Positions 36,844 through 45,933 of a DNA stretch of 64,000 bases are shown piece by piece; within the stretch, counting starts at the first letter, position 1; every line of letters begins with the position of its first letter. Made by a program: the position numbers and the translations under genes. Source of the stretch: Rhodobacteraceae bacterium EL53 (GTDB lineage: Bacteria > Pseudomonadota > Alphaproteobacteria > Rhodobacterales > Rhodobacteraceae); contig OMPR01000004.1 of the NCBI GenBank assembly GCA_900313015.1, positions 1 through 64,000 on the forward strand. The letters run 5' to 3'. The notes beneath the pieces were generated by a model. That model was not told the origin of the DNA. It saw only the letters and a list, made by a program, of their open reading frames with translations, and ran no database searches.

Positions 36844-36888
36844 CGGGGGGCACCATGCGTGCAGCCCCTGTGCACCCCCCGTACACCG
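36844..36888 (+). promoter_or_regulatory. G/C-rich hairpin after gltD
   Basis: GGGGGGCAC at 36847-36855 can pair, with a bulge, to GTGCACCCCCC at 36878-36888. No T-tract follows, so it is more likely an mRNA stabiliser or processing point between gltD and the downstream genes than a terminator. Confidence 0.3.
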
Positions 36889-36962
36889 CCGCAGCGCAAC
36901 GTTGGCGCCGCATCGCAGCCAAAGGGTCACAATCAATGACCCACCCGCCAAAGGACAGTTCG

Positions 36963-37640
36963 ATGATTGAACGAGTGACGCTTGCTCTGATCGCCAGCTT
37001 AATGGGTTCACTGGCATGGGCACAGGAAACGATTGTGATCCCACAAGGGTGCACACCTTTTGCGACGGTTCATCAAACGGCCTGTAACGTGACCACATTG
37101 TTGACCTGTGGTGATGATCAACGCCAGGCTTTGTCTTACAAAAAGGGCAACCTGGATCAGGTTCATCTGTTTGATGCCAACTGGGGGTTGCAGGGCTTCT
37201 TGTATCAGGCCAACGCCGAAACCCGGTTTGATTTGAAGCCCGGCTTTGGGGAAACCTTTGTTTTGGCGGATCTGATCAAGGACGGTGCGGACAGCGAAGG
37301 CGGCATCATGTTGTTTTCAACACGCGTGGTTAAGAACCGAGAGTTCCAGTTGCGCGGGTCGTATGACCTGACCGGCGAAACCGTTGATCTGGACGGACAT
37401 GTGTTTCGCAAGGGCACGTTGAGCCGTGAAATGGGGCGCGAAGGCATTGCTAGCAGCTGGTTGGGATTTGAATTCGATATTCTGGTGTCAGAAGAGTTGG
37501 ATTTGTTCATCGAAGGATCCGTTGTGAACAAAGCAGAGGGTCGGGATGATTTTGAAATTTCCCAAGAGCCACAATCCATCCGATTTGAGGGCGACGCAGG
37601 GTTTCTTGCGCCGATGTCTGAATTCGGCTGTGACGGGTAA
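36963..37640 (+). CDS. Predicted secreted protein in glt operon
   Basis: 225 residues from ATG 36963, with SD AAAGGACAG and a signal peptide (MIERVTLALIASLMGSLAWA, cleavage before QET); the longer frame from 36855 is not signal-like. Paired cysteines (GCTPF...TACNVTTLLTCGD, and the final FGCDG) suggest disulfide bonds. Beta-rich body (GFGETFVLADLI, SSWLGFEFDILVSEEL). The family is not recognised. It lies between gltD and two GFA genes, so it may be a passenger of the operon rather than a glutamate enzyme. Confidence 0.7.
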   Translation: MIERVTLALIASLMGSLAWAQETIVIPQGCTPFATVHQTACNVTTLLTCGDDQRQALSYKKGNLDQVHLFDANWGLQGFLYQANAETRFDLKPGFGETFVLADLIKDGADSEGGIMLFSTRVVKNREFQLRGSYDLTGETVDLDGHVFRKGTLSREMGREGIASSWLGFEFDILVSEELDLFIEGSVVNKAEGRDDFEISQEPQSIRFEGDAGFLAPMSEFGCDG

Positions 37641-37651
37641 GGAGAGCAGTG

Positions 37652-38089
37652 ATGACAGTACTGAACGGACAATGCATGTGCGGCGCGGTCAGCGTCACGG
37701 CGACCTCATCAGACGGTTCTATCGGCGCCTGTCACTGTGATCAGTGCCGCCGTTGGACCAGTTCTATGTTGATGACCTTTGCGGCGGAGCCGGGATATGC
37801 GGCCTTGGGACCGGTCAAGACGCACAAATCATCGGATTGGGCCGAGCGCGCATTCTGCGAAGAGTGCGGATCGGCCTTGTGGTACCGGATGACCACACCA
37901 GGAGAGATGCACGGGCACACGCAGATGTCGGCGGGCCTGTTTGAGAATGCGGGTGGTAACGCCCTGAGACTGGAATTGTTTATCGACAAAAAGCCCGAAG
38001 GCTATGCGTTCGACGGAGAGCGACGTCAAATGACCGAGGCAGACGTTAGTGCTGCATATGCGCCAACCCCGAATGAGGACGCTCAATGA
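37652..38089 (+). CDS. GFA/CENP-V fold zinc protein (copy 1 in glt locus)
   Basis: 145 residues from ATG 37652 (a Met one codon earlier is equally possible), with SD AAGGAG. Zinc ligands are CMCGAV, ACHCDQCRRW and AFCEECGSALWY, all as in the GFA superfamily. The next gene overlaps by four bases (ATGA at 38086) and encodes a second member that is recognisably related (SDWAERA-C--CGS-LWYR shared), so this is a tandem duplication. The reaction is unknown; classical GFA function with glutathione is only one possibility. Confidence 0.9.
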   Translation: MTVLNGQCMCGAVSVTATSSDGSIGACHCDQCRRWTSSMLMTFAAEPGYAALGPVKTHKSSDWAERAFCEECGSALWYRMTTPGEMHGHTQMSAGLFENAGGNALRLELFIDKKPEGYAFDGERRQMTEADVSAAYAPTPNEDAQ

Positions 38090-38547
38090 GCCAGACAAAG
38101 ACCGGCCATTGTATGTGCAGATGTGTGAGCTTTGTTGTGCGCAACGTGCCCGAAACGTTCGGGGCCTGTCATTGTGACATGTGCAAACGCTGGTCTGGCA
38201 ATGTGTACAACGGTGTTCCGGTGCCGTCCGAGGATTTGCAGCTGAGTGGAGAGGGTCACATCAAGCGGATCCAAACCTCTGATTGGGCTGAACGCGCGAT
38301 CTGTGCCGAATGCGGGTCACCGCTATGGTATCGGATCACTGCAGAAGGCCCCACAACGGGAACGACCAATCTGGCCCTGGGCCTGTTTGATGACACCAGC
38401 GACATGACGTTGGGATACGAATTTTACGTGGATCGCAAAACATCGGCAAACGATCTGCCCAAAGACCGAAAACAGTTTACCGAAGCGGAAACTCTGGCGT
38501 TGTTTGCGCCTGAGGACGCCTCGCACGACCAAGGAGACAAGCAATGA
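38086..38547 (+). CDS. GFA/CENP-V fold zinc protein (copy 2 in glt locus)
   Basis: 153 residues, paralogue of the gene before it, with CMCRCVSF, ACHCDMCKRWSG and AICAECGSPLWYRI. The start overlaps the previous stop and its own stop overlaps the gltB start (ATGA, 38544), so translation of GFA1-GFA2-gltB is coupled. That tight packing implies the pair is expressed with glutamate synthase. No substrate is visible from sequence. Confidence 0.9.
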   Translation: MSQTKTGHCMCRCVSFVVRNVPETFGACHCDMCKRWSGNVYNGVPVPSEDLQLSGEGHIKRIQTSDWAERAICAECGSPLWYRITAEGPTTGTTNLALGLFDDTSDMTLGYEFYVDRKTSANDLPKDRKQFTEAETLALFAPEDASHDQGDKQ

Positions 38548-41500
38548 CCAAATATGATGCAGAATGGGTAAAGGCCGAAGAAGCCAAGCGCACGTTTATG
38601 GCCGAAAACGGTCTCTATGCTGAGGAAGAAGAGCATTCGTCCTGTGGTGTGGGTCTGGTCGTATCGGTTGACGGCAAGAAGAGCCGCAAAGTGGTTGAGG
38701 CCGGTATCGACGCGCTGAAAGCGATCTGGCACCGCGGTGCTGTGGATGCGGATGGCAAAACCGGTGATGGCGCGGGCATTCACGTCCAGATCCCGGTGTC
38801 GTTCTTTTACGACCAGATCAAGCGCACCGGTCACGAGCCGCGTCAGGATCAGTTGATGGCGGTGGGTCAGGTCTTCCTGCCCCGGACCGATTTTGGTGCG
38901 CAGGAAACTTGCCGGACCATTGTTGAGACCGAAGTGTTGCGGATGGGCTATTACATCTACGGCTGGCGTCATGTGCCGGTCGATGTGACCTGTCTGGGTG
39001 ACAAAGCCAACGCGACCCGCCCTGAGATTGAGCAAATCCTGATTTCGAACTCCAAAGGCGTGGACGAAGACACGTTTGAGCGTGAGCTGTATGTGATCCG
39101 TCGTCGGATCGAAAAGGCGGCCAATGCGGCGCATGTGAATGGCTTGTATATCGCGTCGCTGTCGTGCCGGTCGATCATCTACAAGGGTATGATGCTGGCC
39201 GAACAGGTTGCGGTTTTCTATCCCGACCTGATGGACGAGCGGTTTGAAAGCGGGTTTGCTCTGTATCACCAGCGGTATTCGACGAATACTTTCCCACAGT
39301 GGTGGTTGGCGCAGCCGTTCCGCATGTTGGCCCACAACGGCGAGATCAACACGCTGAAGGGCAACCTGAACTGGATGAAAAGCCACGAGATCCGCATGGC
39401 GTCGGCGTTTTTTGGCGATATGGCGGATGATATCAAACCCATAGTAGCAGGCGGATCATCGGATTCGGCGGCGTTGGACGCGGTGTTCGAAGTGATGGTG
39501 CGTGCGGGGCGGAATGCACCGATGGCGAAAACCATGATGGTGCCCGAATCGTGGTCCAAGCAGGCGGTGGATCTGCCACAGCCGTGGATCGACATGTATT
39601 CCTACTGTAACTCGGTGATGGAACCGTGGGATGGCCCGGCTGCCTTGGCGATGACTGATGGCCGCTGGGTCTGCGCTGGTCTGGACAGGAATGGCCTGCG
39701 CCCGATGCGCTATGTTGTGACTGGTGACGGTCTGCTGATCGCGGGATCCGAGGCGGGCATGGTGCCGATTGATGAAGCCACCGTGGTGGAAAAAGGCGCG
39801 CTGGGTCCGGGGCAGATGATTGCCGTGGATATGGCCGAGGGCAAATTGTTCCACGACACTGAGATCAAGGATCAATTGGCAGCGTCGCGTCCGTTTGGCG
39901 AGTGGGTCGGCAAGATCAACACCTTGGATGAGGCATTGAATCAGGTCACGGAAACCGCGCTGTTCAGCGGCGAGGCGCTGCGCAAGCGTCAGATTGCGGC
40001 CGGATATACCATCGAAGAGCTGGAACAGATCCTGTCGCCCATGGCCGAAGATGGGAAGGAAAGCCTGGCTTCGATGGGGGATGACACCCCGTCGGCGGTT
40101 CTGTCCAAGATGTACCGTCCGCTGAGCCACTTTTTCCGCCAGAACTTCTCTCAGGTGACAAACCCACCGATCGATTCGTTGCGTGAATACCGGGTGATGT
40201 CGTTGAAGACACGGTTCGGTAACCTGAAAAACGTGTTGGACGAAGACAGCAGCCAGACCGAGATTCTGGTTTTGGAAAGCCCCTTTGTTGGCAACGCCCA
40301 GTGGGAAAAGCTGGCAGAGAATTTTAACGCCACGCTGGCCGAAATCGACTGTAGCTTTGAACCTGGTCCCGGTGCGCTGGGCGTGGCCTTGGCGCGGATC
40401 CGGTCCGAGGCAGAAGATGCTGTGCGCTCAGGCGCCGGTCATCTGGTGCTGACAGATCAGTATTCGGGTGAAGGTCGTGTGGCGATGCCGATGATATTGG
40501 CAACCAGCGCGGTGCACTCGCATCTGACACGCAAAGGGTTGCGGACCTTCTGTTCGTTGAACGTGCGGGCGGCGGAATGCATTGATCCGCATTACTTTGC
40601 CGTGCTGATCGGCTGTGGTGCGACCGTGGTAAACGCCTATTTGGCCGAAGATTCGATTGCGGATCGTATTGAGCGCGGCCTGTTGGATGGCACGCTGACT
40701 GAAAACATCGCGCGCTATCGCGAGGCGATCAATCAGGGTCTGCTTAAGATCATGGCCAAGATGGGGATTTCGGTGATCTCGTCCTATCGTGGTGGTCTGA
40801 ACTTTGAGGCCGTGGGCCTGTCGCGCGCGATGTGTGCGGAATTCTTCCCCGGGATGACCAGCCGGATTTCCGGAATCGGTGTGACCGGCATTCAGACCAA
40901 AGCCGAAGAAGTACACGCCAAGGCCTGGGTTGATGGTCTGGATGTGTTGCCAATTGGTGGTTTTTACAAAGCACGCAAATCTGGCGAAACCCACGCGTGG
41001 GAAGCCACATCCATGCACATGATGCAAATGGCCTGTAACCGTGCCTCGTACGAGATGTGGAAGCAGTATTCTGCCAAGATGCAGAGCAATCCGCCGATCC
41101 ATTTGCGTGATTTGCTGGACATCAAACCGTTGGGTCAGTCCGTGAACATCGAAGAGGTGGAAAGCATCACTTCGATCCGGAAACGGTTTGTGACTCCGGG
41201 CATGTCGTTGGGGGCGTTGTCGCCTGAGGCGCACAAGACCCTGAACGTCGCAATGAACCGGATTGGTGCAAAGTCGGACAGTGGTGAAGGCGGTGAAGAT
41301 CCGGCGCATTTCCACCCTGAGCCCAATGGCGACAACCCATCCGCCAAGATCAAGCAGGTCGCATCGGGTCGGTTTGGCGTCACTGCCGAATACCTGAACC
41401 AGTGCGAAGAGTTGGAGATCAAAGTCGCGCAGGGTGCCAAGCCCGGCGAAGGTGGCCAGCTGCCCGGCATGAAGGTCACCGACCTGATTGCGCGCCTGCG

Positions 41501-43076
41501 TCATTCGACCAAAGGTGTGACCCTGATCTCGCCGCCACCACACCACGATATTTACTCGATCGAGGATCTGGCGCAGCTGATCTACGATCTGAAACAGATC
41601 AACCCGCGCTGTAAGGTGACCGTGAAACTGGTTGCGTCCAGCGGTGTTGGCACGATTGCTGCCGGTGTGGCCAAGGCCAAGGCGGACGTGATCCTGATCT
41701 CGGGCCACAATGGGGGCACCGGTGCCTCGCCAGCGACGTCGATCAAATACGCGGGTCTGCCGTGGGAGATGGGCCTGACCGAGGCGCATCAGGTTCTGGC
41801 TATGAACAACCTGCGGGAACGCGTCACGCTGCGGACCGATGGTGGTTTGCGCACTGGTCGGGACATTGTGATTGCTGCGATGCTAGGGGCTGAAGAATAC
41901 GGTATCGGTACGGCTGCGTTGATCGCGATGGGTTGTATTATGGTGCGTCAGTGTCAAAGCAACACTTGCCCCGTTGGCGTGTGTACGCAGGACGAAGCGC
42001 TGCGCGATAAGTTCACTGGCAACGCGGATAAGGTTGTGAATTTGATCACCTTCTACGCGCAAGAAGTGCGCGAATTGCTGGCCTCAATCGGGGCACGCAG
42101 CTTGGATGATGTGATCGGGCGTGCGGATCTGTTGGCACAGGTTTCACGGGGTTCCGCGCATCTGGATGATCTGGATCTGAATCCGCTGTTGATTACCGTC
42201 GATGGGTCTGCGGACATCGTTTATGACCGCACCAAGGCGCGCAATGTTGTGCCTGATACGTTGGACGCGGAAATCGTGCGCGATGCGGCGCGGTTCTTGG
42301 AAGATGGCGAAAAGATGCAGCTGTCATATGCGGTTCAGAACACCGACCGGACCGTGGGCACGCGCACTTCTAGCCACATCGTGCGCAATTTCGGCATGCG
42401 CAACACGCTGCAAGAGGATCATTTGACGGTGAAATTGCAAGGCTCTGCGGGTCAGTCATTGGGCGCATTTGCGGCTCCGGGGCTCAAGCTCGAAGTGTCG
42501 GGCGATGCCAATGATTATGTCGGTAAGGGTCTGTCAGGCGGTACCATTGTGGTGCGTCCTGCGCAGGTCAGCCCGTTGGTTGCGGCCAACAACACCATCA
42601 TCGGCAACACGGTCCTGTATGGGGCGACGGATGGCTATCTGTTCGCTGCTGGTCGCGCGGGTGAGCGGTTTGCGGTGCGGAATTCGGGGGCTAAAGTGGT
42701 GATCGAGGGCTGTGGCGCGTCGGGGTGTGAATACATGACCGGCGGGATCGCGGTGATCTTGGGTGAGATTGGGGCCAACTTTGGCGCGGGCATGACCGGC
42801 GGCATGGCCTATATCTATGACCCGGAGGGCAAGGCCGAGATGCTGATGAACATGGAAACCTTGGTGACATGTCCCGTGACCGTGGCCCATTGGGAAGATC
42901 AGCTTAAGGGTCTGATCGAGCGACATCTGGACGAAACCGGCAGCCGCAAGGCCGCGGATATCCTGCAGCATTGGGAACTGGAAAAGGGTCATTTCCTGCA
43001 GATCTGTCCCAAGGAGATGCTGGTTCACCTGAAAGCGCCGCTGAGCGTGGAAGAGACTGCGGTCCCTGCTGAGTAA
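38544..43076 (+). CDS. gltB: Glutamate synthase (NADPH) large subunit GltB
   Basis: 1,510 residues, the expected size. The N-terminal glutaminase has its catalytic Cys at residue 34 (HSSCGVGLVV) after a short propeptide; HRGAVDADGKTGDGAG follows. The central and FMN-binding domains carry PPPHHDIYSIEDLAQLIYDL, SGHNGGTGASP and LRTDGGLRTGRDI. The 3Fe-4S cysteines are in MVRQCQSNTCPVGVCTQ (about 1132-1148). The C-terminal beta-helix (SGGTIVVRP, GATDGYLFAAGRAGERF, GGMAYIYD) completes it. It transfers ammonia inside the protein from glutamine to 2-oxoglutarate and is completed by GltD, encoded three genes upstream. Confidence 0.98.
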   Translation: MTKYDAEWVKAEEAKRTFMAENGLYAEEEEHSSCGVGLVVSVDGKKSRKVVEAGIDALKAIWHRGAVDADGKTGDGAGIHVQIPVSFFYDQIKRTGHEPRQDQLMAVGQVFLPRTDFGAQETCRTIVETEVLRMGYYIYGWRHVPVDVTCLGDKANATRPEIEQILISNSKGVDEDTFERELYVIRRRIEKAANAAHVNGLYIASLSCRSIIYKGMMLAEQVAVFYPDLMDERFESGFALYHQRYSTNTFPQWWLAQPFRMLAHNGEINTLKGNLNWMKSHEIRMASAFFGDMADDIKPIVAGGSSDSAALDAVFEVMVRAGRNAPMAKTMMVPESWSKQAVDLPQPWIDMYSYCNSVMEPWDGPAALAMTDGRWVCAGLDRNGLRPMRYVVTGDGLLIAGSEAGMVPIDEATVVEKGALGPGQMIAVDMAEGKLFHDTEIKDQLAASRPFGEWVGKINTLDEALNQVTETALFSGEALRKRQIAAGYTIEELEQILSPMAEDGKESLASMGDDTPSAVLSKMYRPLSHFFRQNFSQVTNPPIDSLREYRVMSLKTRFGNLKNVLDEDSSQTEILVLESPFVGNAQWEKLAENFNATLAEIDCSFEPGPGALGVALARIRSEAEDAVRSGAGHLVLTDQYSGEGRVAMPMILATSAVHSHLTRKGLRTFCSLNVRAAECIDPHYFAVLIGCGATVVNAYLAEDSIADRIERGLLDGTLTENIARYREAINQGLLKIMAKMGISVISSYRGGLNFEAVGLSRAMCAEFFPGMTSRISGIGVTGIQTKAEEVHAKAWVDGLDVLPIGGFYKARKSGETHAWEATSMHMMQMACNRASYEMWKQYSAKMQSNPPIHLRDLLDIKPLGQSVNIEEVESITSIRKRFVTPGMSLGALSPEAHKTLNVAMNRIGAKSDSGEGGEDPAHFHPEPNGDNPSAKIKQVASGRFGVTAEYLNQCEELEIKVAQGAKPGEGGQLPGMKVTDLIARLRHSTKGVTLISPPPHHDIYSIEDLAQLIYDLKQINPRCKVTVKLVASSGVGTIAAGVAKAKADVILISGHNGGTGASPATSIKYAGLPWEMGLTEAHQVLAMNNLRERVTLRTDGGLRTGRDIVIAAMLGAEEYGIGTAALIAMGCIMVRQCQSNTCPVGVCTQDEALRDKFTGNADKVVNLITFYAQEVRELLASIGARSLDDVIGRADLLAQVSRGSAHLDDLDLNPLLITVDGSADIVYDRTKARNVVPDTLDAEIVRDAARFLEDGEKMQLSYAVQNTDRTVGTRTSSHIVRNFGMRNTLQEDHLTVKLQGSAGQSLGAFAAPGLKLEVSGDANDYVGKGLSGGTIVVRPAQVSPLVAANNTIIGNTVLYGATDGYLFAAGRAGERFAVRNSGAKVVIEGCGASGCEYMTGGIAVILGEIGANFGAGMTGGMAYIYDPEGKAEMLMNMETLVTCPVTVAHWEDQLKGLIERHLDETGSRKAADILQHWELEKGHFLQICPKEMLVHLKAPLSVEETAVPAE

Positions 43077-43099
43077 GGTACAATTTTAGATATTTAGAA

Positions 43100-43136
43100 A
43101 GGCCCCGTTCGAGTGGATCGAGCGGGGCCTTTTTCT
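43100..43136. terminator. Bidirectional terminator between gltB and fliI
   Basis: Stem AGGCCCCGTTCGA / TCGAGCGGGGCCT (one mismatch) with a short loop and T-tract TTTTTC on the plus strand. On the minus strand, TTTCT follows. It separates convergent gltB and fliI. Confidence 0.85.
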
Positions 43137-43140
43137 TGGG

Positions 43141-44475
43141 TTAGTGCAATTGAACCCCGGCGCGGCGCAAGATGAGGTTGAGCTGATCAAAGCTGCCTTT
43201 GGCACCGTTGGTTTCGATTCGGGCAAAAAACTGATCCAGTTCGCTATGGGCGCGAATGGCTTGATCGACAGAGGGGTCAGACCCTTCGGCATAGAGGCCC
43301 GCCTTGATCATCACCTCGGATTGTTCATAAGCCCCGAGCAGACGCCGGGCGTTTGAGATCATCTGGTTTTCGGCATCGGTAGCAGCGGCGGGCAGGCTGC
43401 GCGAGACAGAGCGGCTGACGTCAATGGCCGGGTATCGACCGCGTTCGGCAATGTCGCGATCCAAAACGATGTGACCGTCCAAAACGCCACGGAGGATGTC
43501 TGCGACGGGTTCATCCATGTCTGAACCGGCGACCAGAACGCTGAACACGGCGGTGATGTCGCCTTGATCCTCGGTCCCCGGACCGGCGCGTTCGCACAGG
43601 CCGGTGATCAGCGGGGTGACCGAGGGTGGATAGCCGCGCAGGGCTGGCGCTTCGCCCATGGCGACCGAGATTTCGCGGTGGGCTTCGGCAAATCGGGTGA
43701 TGGAATCGGCCAGAAACAGCACATTCATACCCTCATCCCGCAACGATTCGGCCGCTGCCATGGCGGCCCACGCGCAGCGGCGGCGCACCAAAGCGGATTG
43801 ATCCGAAGTGGCGGCGACCACGATGGCGCGTTCCATCCCTTCGGGGCCCAGTGTTTTTTCGACGAATTCGTTCACCTCGCGGCCACGTTCCCCGATCAGG
43901 GCCACAACCACCGCATCGGCTTGCATGGTTTTCGCCAACCCCGCCATCAGGCTGGATTTCCCAACGCCGGACCCGGCAAACAGCCCTACGCGCTGGCCCT
44001 GCACGATGGGGAGCATGGTGTTCAGCACGGCCAACCCGGTCTCCATCCGTTCGCCCAAAGGTTTGCGTGTGACGGCAGGCGGTGGCGATTGCATCAGGTC
44101 GCGGGGCAAGTTGCCGCGCAAAAGTGGCCTGCCATCCAATGGGCGACCAAAGGGATCAACGACTCGGCCCAACCAATGGCTACCCGGCGCGAATCCCGGT
44201 GCCTGTCGCAAAATGACCCGGCTGCCGACTGACACGCCTTCGGGTGCAGAATCAGGCAACATATTCACAAGGTCCTGATCGACCTGAAGGGTTTCGCCAA
44301 TCAGGGGCGGGCCAAAATTTCTATGCAATTCAAGCTGATCGCCAATTTTTGCTTGCTGGGCGAGGCCCTGAATTTGGATCATTCCGTTTTTAACACCGAC
44401 CACGCGACCGATGTGGCGCACAAGGTTTGCGGCGTCGAGTTCGGCCTTAAGGGACAGAGGATTGAGGGCAGACAT
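43141..44475 (-). CDS. fliI: Flagellar export ATPase FliI
   Basis: 444 residues from ATG 44475 (GGAGA about 8 bases upstream; a TTG five codons earlier is less likely). It is a cytoplasmic ATPase that powers substrate entry to the flagellar type III exporter. An N-terminal beta-barrel is followed by Walker A GSGVGKSS at about 168-175, Walker B NVLFLADS and the ATP-synthase-like GYPPSVTPLITGLCERAG. It is encoded alone on the minus strand, divergent from flgB with an 86-base gap. Confidence 0.96.
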   Translation of the reverse strand: MSALNPLSLKAELDAANLVRHIGRVVGVKNGMIQIQGLAQQAKIGDQLELHRNFGPPLIGETLQVDQDLVNMLPDSAPEGVSVGSRVILRQAPGFAPGSHWLGRVVDPFGRPLDGRPLLRGNLPRDLMQSPPPAVTRKPLGERMETGLAVLNTMLPIVQGQRVGLFAGSGVGKSSLMAGLAKTMQADAVVVALIGERGREVNEFVEKTLGPEGMERAIVVAATSDQSALVRRRCAWAAMAAAESLRDEGMNVLFLADSITRFAEAHREISVAMGEAPALRGYPPSVTPLITGLCERAGPGTEDQGDITAVFSVLVAGSDMDEPVADILRGVLDGHIVLDRDIAERGRYPAIDVSRSVSRSLPAAATDAENQMISNARRLLGAYEQSEVMIKAGLYAEGSDPSVDQAIRAHSELDQFFARIETNGAKGSFDQLNLILRRAGVQLH

Positions 44476-44561
44476 CGGGATTCTCCACAAATTTCTTGAA
44501 AACAGTTTTTAAAGGAATCGGGGTTAAGCCTTGGTTGAAATCAATCGAGGGAGAAGCCCCG

Positions 44562-44951
44562 ATGTTCTCTGACTTGAACGTCTTTAAGATGGCGTACGCC
44601 ATGGCAACACATGCAGGTAAACGGCAATCCGTCGTTTCCCAAAACATGGCGAATGCCGATACGCCTGGATATCAGGCTCGCGAGATCGAGCCGTTTGCCA
44701 GCACCTATTTGCAAGAGCGTCCGCGTGCCGGAATGCAGTCCACCCGTGCCGGGCATCTGAATGGTCTGCAAAGTGGGCAGATGCAGTGGGCCGAATACAC
44801 GCCCAACTTGCCCAGCGATCCCAACAACAACAGCGTCTCAGTCGAAGAGGAGATGCTGAAAGGTGTCGAGGTCAAGCGTCAGCATGACCGCGCGTTGGCG
44901 ATCTACAAATCATCAATGAAACTGCTGCGCGCCAGCATCAACGCGTCCTGA
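44562..44951 (+). CDS. flgB: Flagellar proximal rod protein FlgB
   Basis: 129 residues from ATG 44562 (GGGAGA just upstream); the frame runs further upstream but the Met used opens the conserved MFSDLNVFKMAYAMATHAG. The rod-protein motif NMANADTPGYQAREIEPFA is at about 31-49 and the C-terminal KRQHDRALAIYKSSMKLLR helix pairs with it. FlgB builds the rod base in the periplasm and binds FliE. It is first gene of the flgB-flgC-fliE-fliQ-flgFGAH-fliL2 operon. Confidence 0.93.
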   Translation: MFSDLNVFKMAYAMATHAGKRQSVVSQNMANADTPGYQAREIEPFASTYLQERPRAGMQSTRAGHLNGLQSGQMQWAEYTPNLPSDPNNNSVSVEEEMLKGVEVKRQHDRALAIYKSSMKLLRASINAS

Positions 44952-44962
44952 GGAGCAGCCTG

Positions 44963-45355
44963 ATGAGCGATTTTGGAAATTCACTAAACGTTTCAGCAAG
45001 TGCACTGCGGGCTCAAGCCACGCGTCTGCGCCACGTCTCGGAAAACCTGTCGAATGCGGACACGCCCGGATACCGCCGGAAAACGGTTCCGTTTGAGGCT
45101 GTGCGCGAGGGGATGAATGGCACCACCACAGTGCAGACCGGCAAGGTCAATTTGGACCGCAGCGACCTGACACGCATTTATGACCCGGCACATCCGATGG
45201 CCGATGCCAGTGGTCATTTCGAGGGATCCAATGTGGATCTGATGATCGAGATCGCGGACGCGCGCGAAGCGCAGCGAAGCTACGAGGCCAATCTCAAAAT
45301 GTTCGATCAGGCACGGCAAATGTCGTCGTCCCTGATGGATCTTCTACGTAAATAA
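44963..45355 (+). CDS. flgC: Flagellar proximal rod protein FlgC
   Basis: 130 residues, the usual size, with the rod motif NLSNADTPGYRRKTVPFE at about 28-45 and the conserved C-terminal EGSNVDLMIEIADAREAQRSYEANLKMF helix. It assembles after FlgB. Only 11 bases separate it from flgB, with GAGGAG before its ATG. Confidence 0.96.
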   Translation: MSDFGNSLNVSASALRAQATRLRHVSENLSNADTPGYRRKTVPFEAVREGMNGTTTVQTGKVNLDRSDLTRIYDPAHPMADASGHFEGSNVDLMIEIADAREAQRSYEANLKMFDQARQMSSSLMDLLRK

Positions 45356-45366
45356 AGGAAACCAGA

Positions 45367-45657
45367 ATGGATATCCGCTCTCTCTCAGCTGCACAAAGCT
45401 ATACTTCGGCCCGCTCGGCCACCCAAGTTGACCCCACCCACGAAGGGGTGACAGCAGGTCTGCGCAACACGTTTCATGATTTCGCGACGACCCTACAACA
45501 GGGTGAACAAGCAGCGCAGGCCGCAATGGTGGGCAAGGCTGATCCCCATGCTTTGGTGCAAGCGTTGGCGCAGACAGAACTGGCGGTCGAGACCGCTGTC
45601 ACTGTGCGGAACAAGGTGGTCGAGGCCTATCAAGAAATCCTGCGGATGCCGGTCTGA
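45367..45657 (+). CDS. fliE: Flagellar hook-basal body complex protein FliE
   Basis: 96 residues. FliE joins the MS ring to the rod. The C-terminal KADPHALVQALAQTELAVETAVTVRNKVVEAYQEILRMPV is typical of the family. It sits 11 bases after flgC and three bases before fliQ. Confidence 0.93.
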   Translation: MDIRSLSAAQSYTSARSATQVDPTHEGVTAGLRNTFHDFATTLQQGEQAAQAAMVGKADPHALVQALAQTELAVETAVTVRNKVVEAYQEILRMPV

Positions 45658-45660
45658 TCC

Positions 45661-45933
45661 ATGCTGAGCGAAGGTCTGTTTTATGACACTCTGCGTCAGG
45701 CGTTGTGGATTGCGGTCATCATCTCAATCCCGATTCTGACGGTTGCTCTGGTCACGGGGCTGACGGTCGGCTTGTTCCAGGCCCTGACATCGATTCAGGA
45801 AATGACGCTGACGTTTGTGCCCAAATTGGCCGCGATCATCATCGTGTTCTGGGTGTCGATGGGGTTCATGACGCAGACCCTCGTGTCGTTCTTTCAAACC
45901 ACAATCATTCCTATAATTTCCGGAGGTTTCTAA
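45661..45933 (+). CDS. fliQ: Flagellar export gate protein FliQ
   Basis: 90 residues with two membrane helices (about 14-38 and 50-75), matching FliQ of the export gate with FliP and FliR. Core TLRQALWIAVIISIPILTVALV and LTSIQEMTLTFVPKLAAII. Its stop TAA overlaps the ATG of flgF (TAATG). Confidence 0.95.
   Translation: MLSEGLFYDTLRQALWIAVIISIPILTVALVTGLTVGLFQALTSIQEMTLTFVPKLAAIIIVFWVSMGFMTQTLVSFFQTTIIPIISGGF

Noticed and set aside
36855-36962. N-terminal extension of the secreted protein
   Set aside because: It is not signal-like and a strong SD precedes the downstream ATG at 36963.
38424-39386. 320-codon minus-strand ORF over GFA2/gltB start
   Set aside because: It overlaps two clear coupled genes and has no family match; a shadow frame.
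40428-41789. 453-codon ORF antisense to gltB
   Set aside because: It lies wholly inside gltB in an opposite frame, has no recognisable family and shows gltB's codon-bias shadow (many His/Arg).
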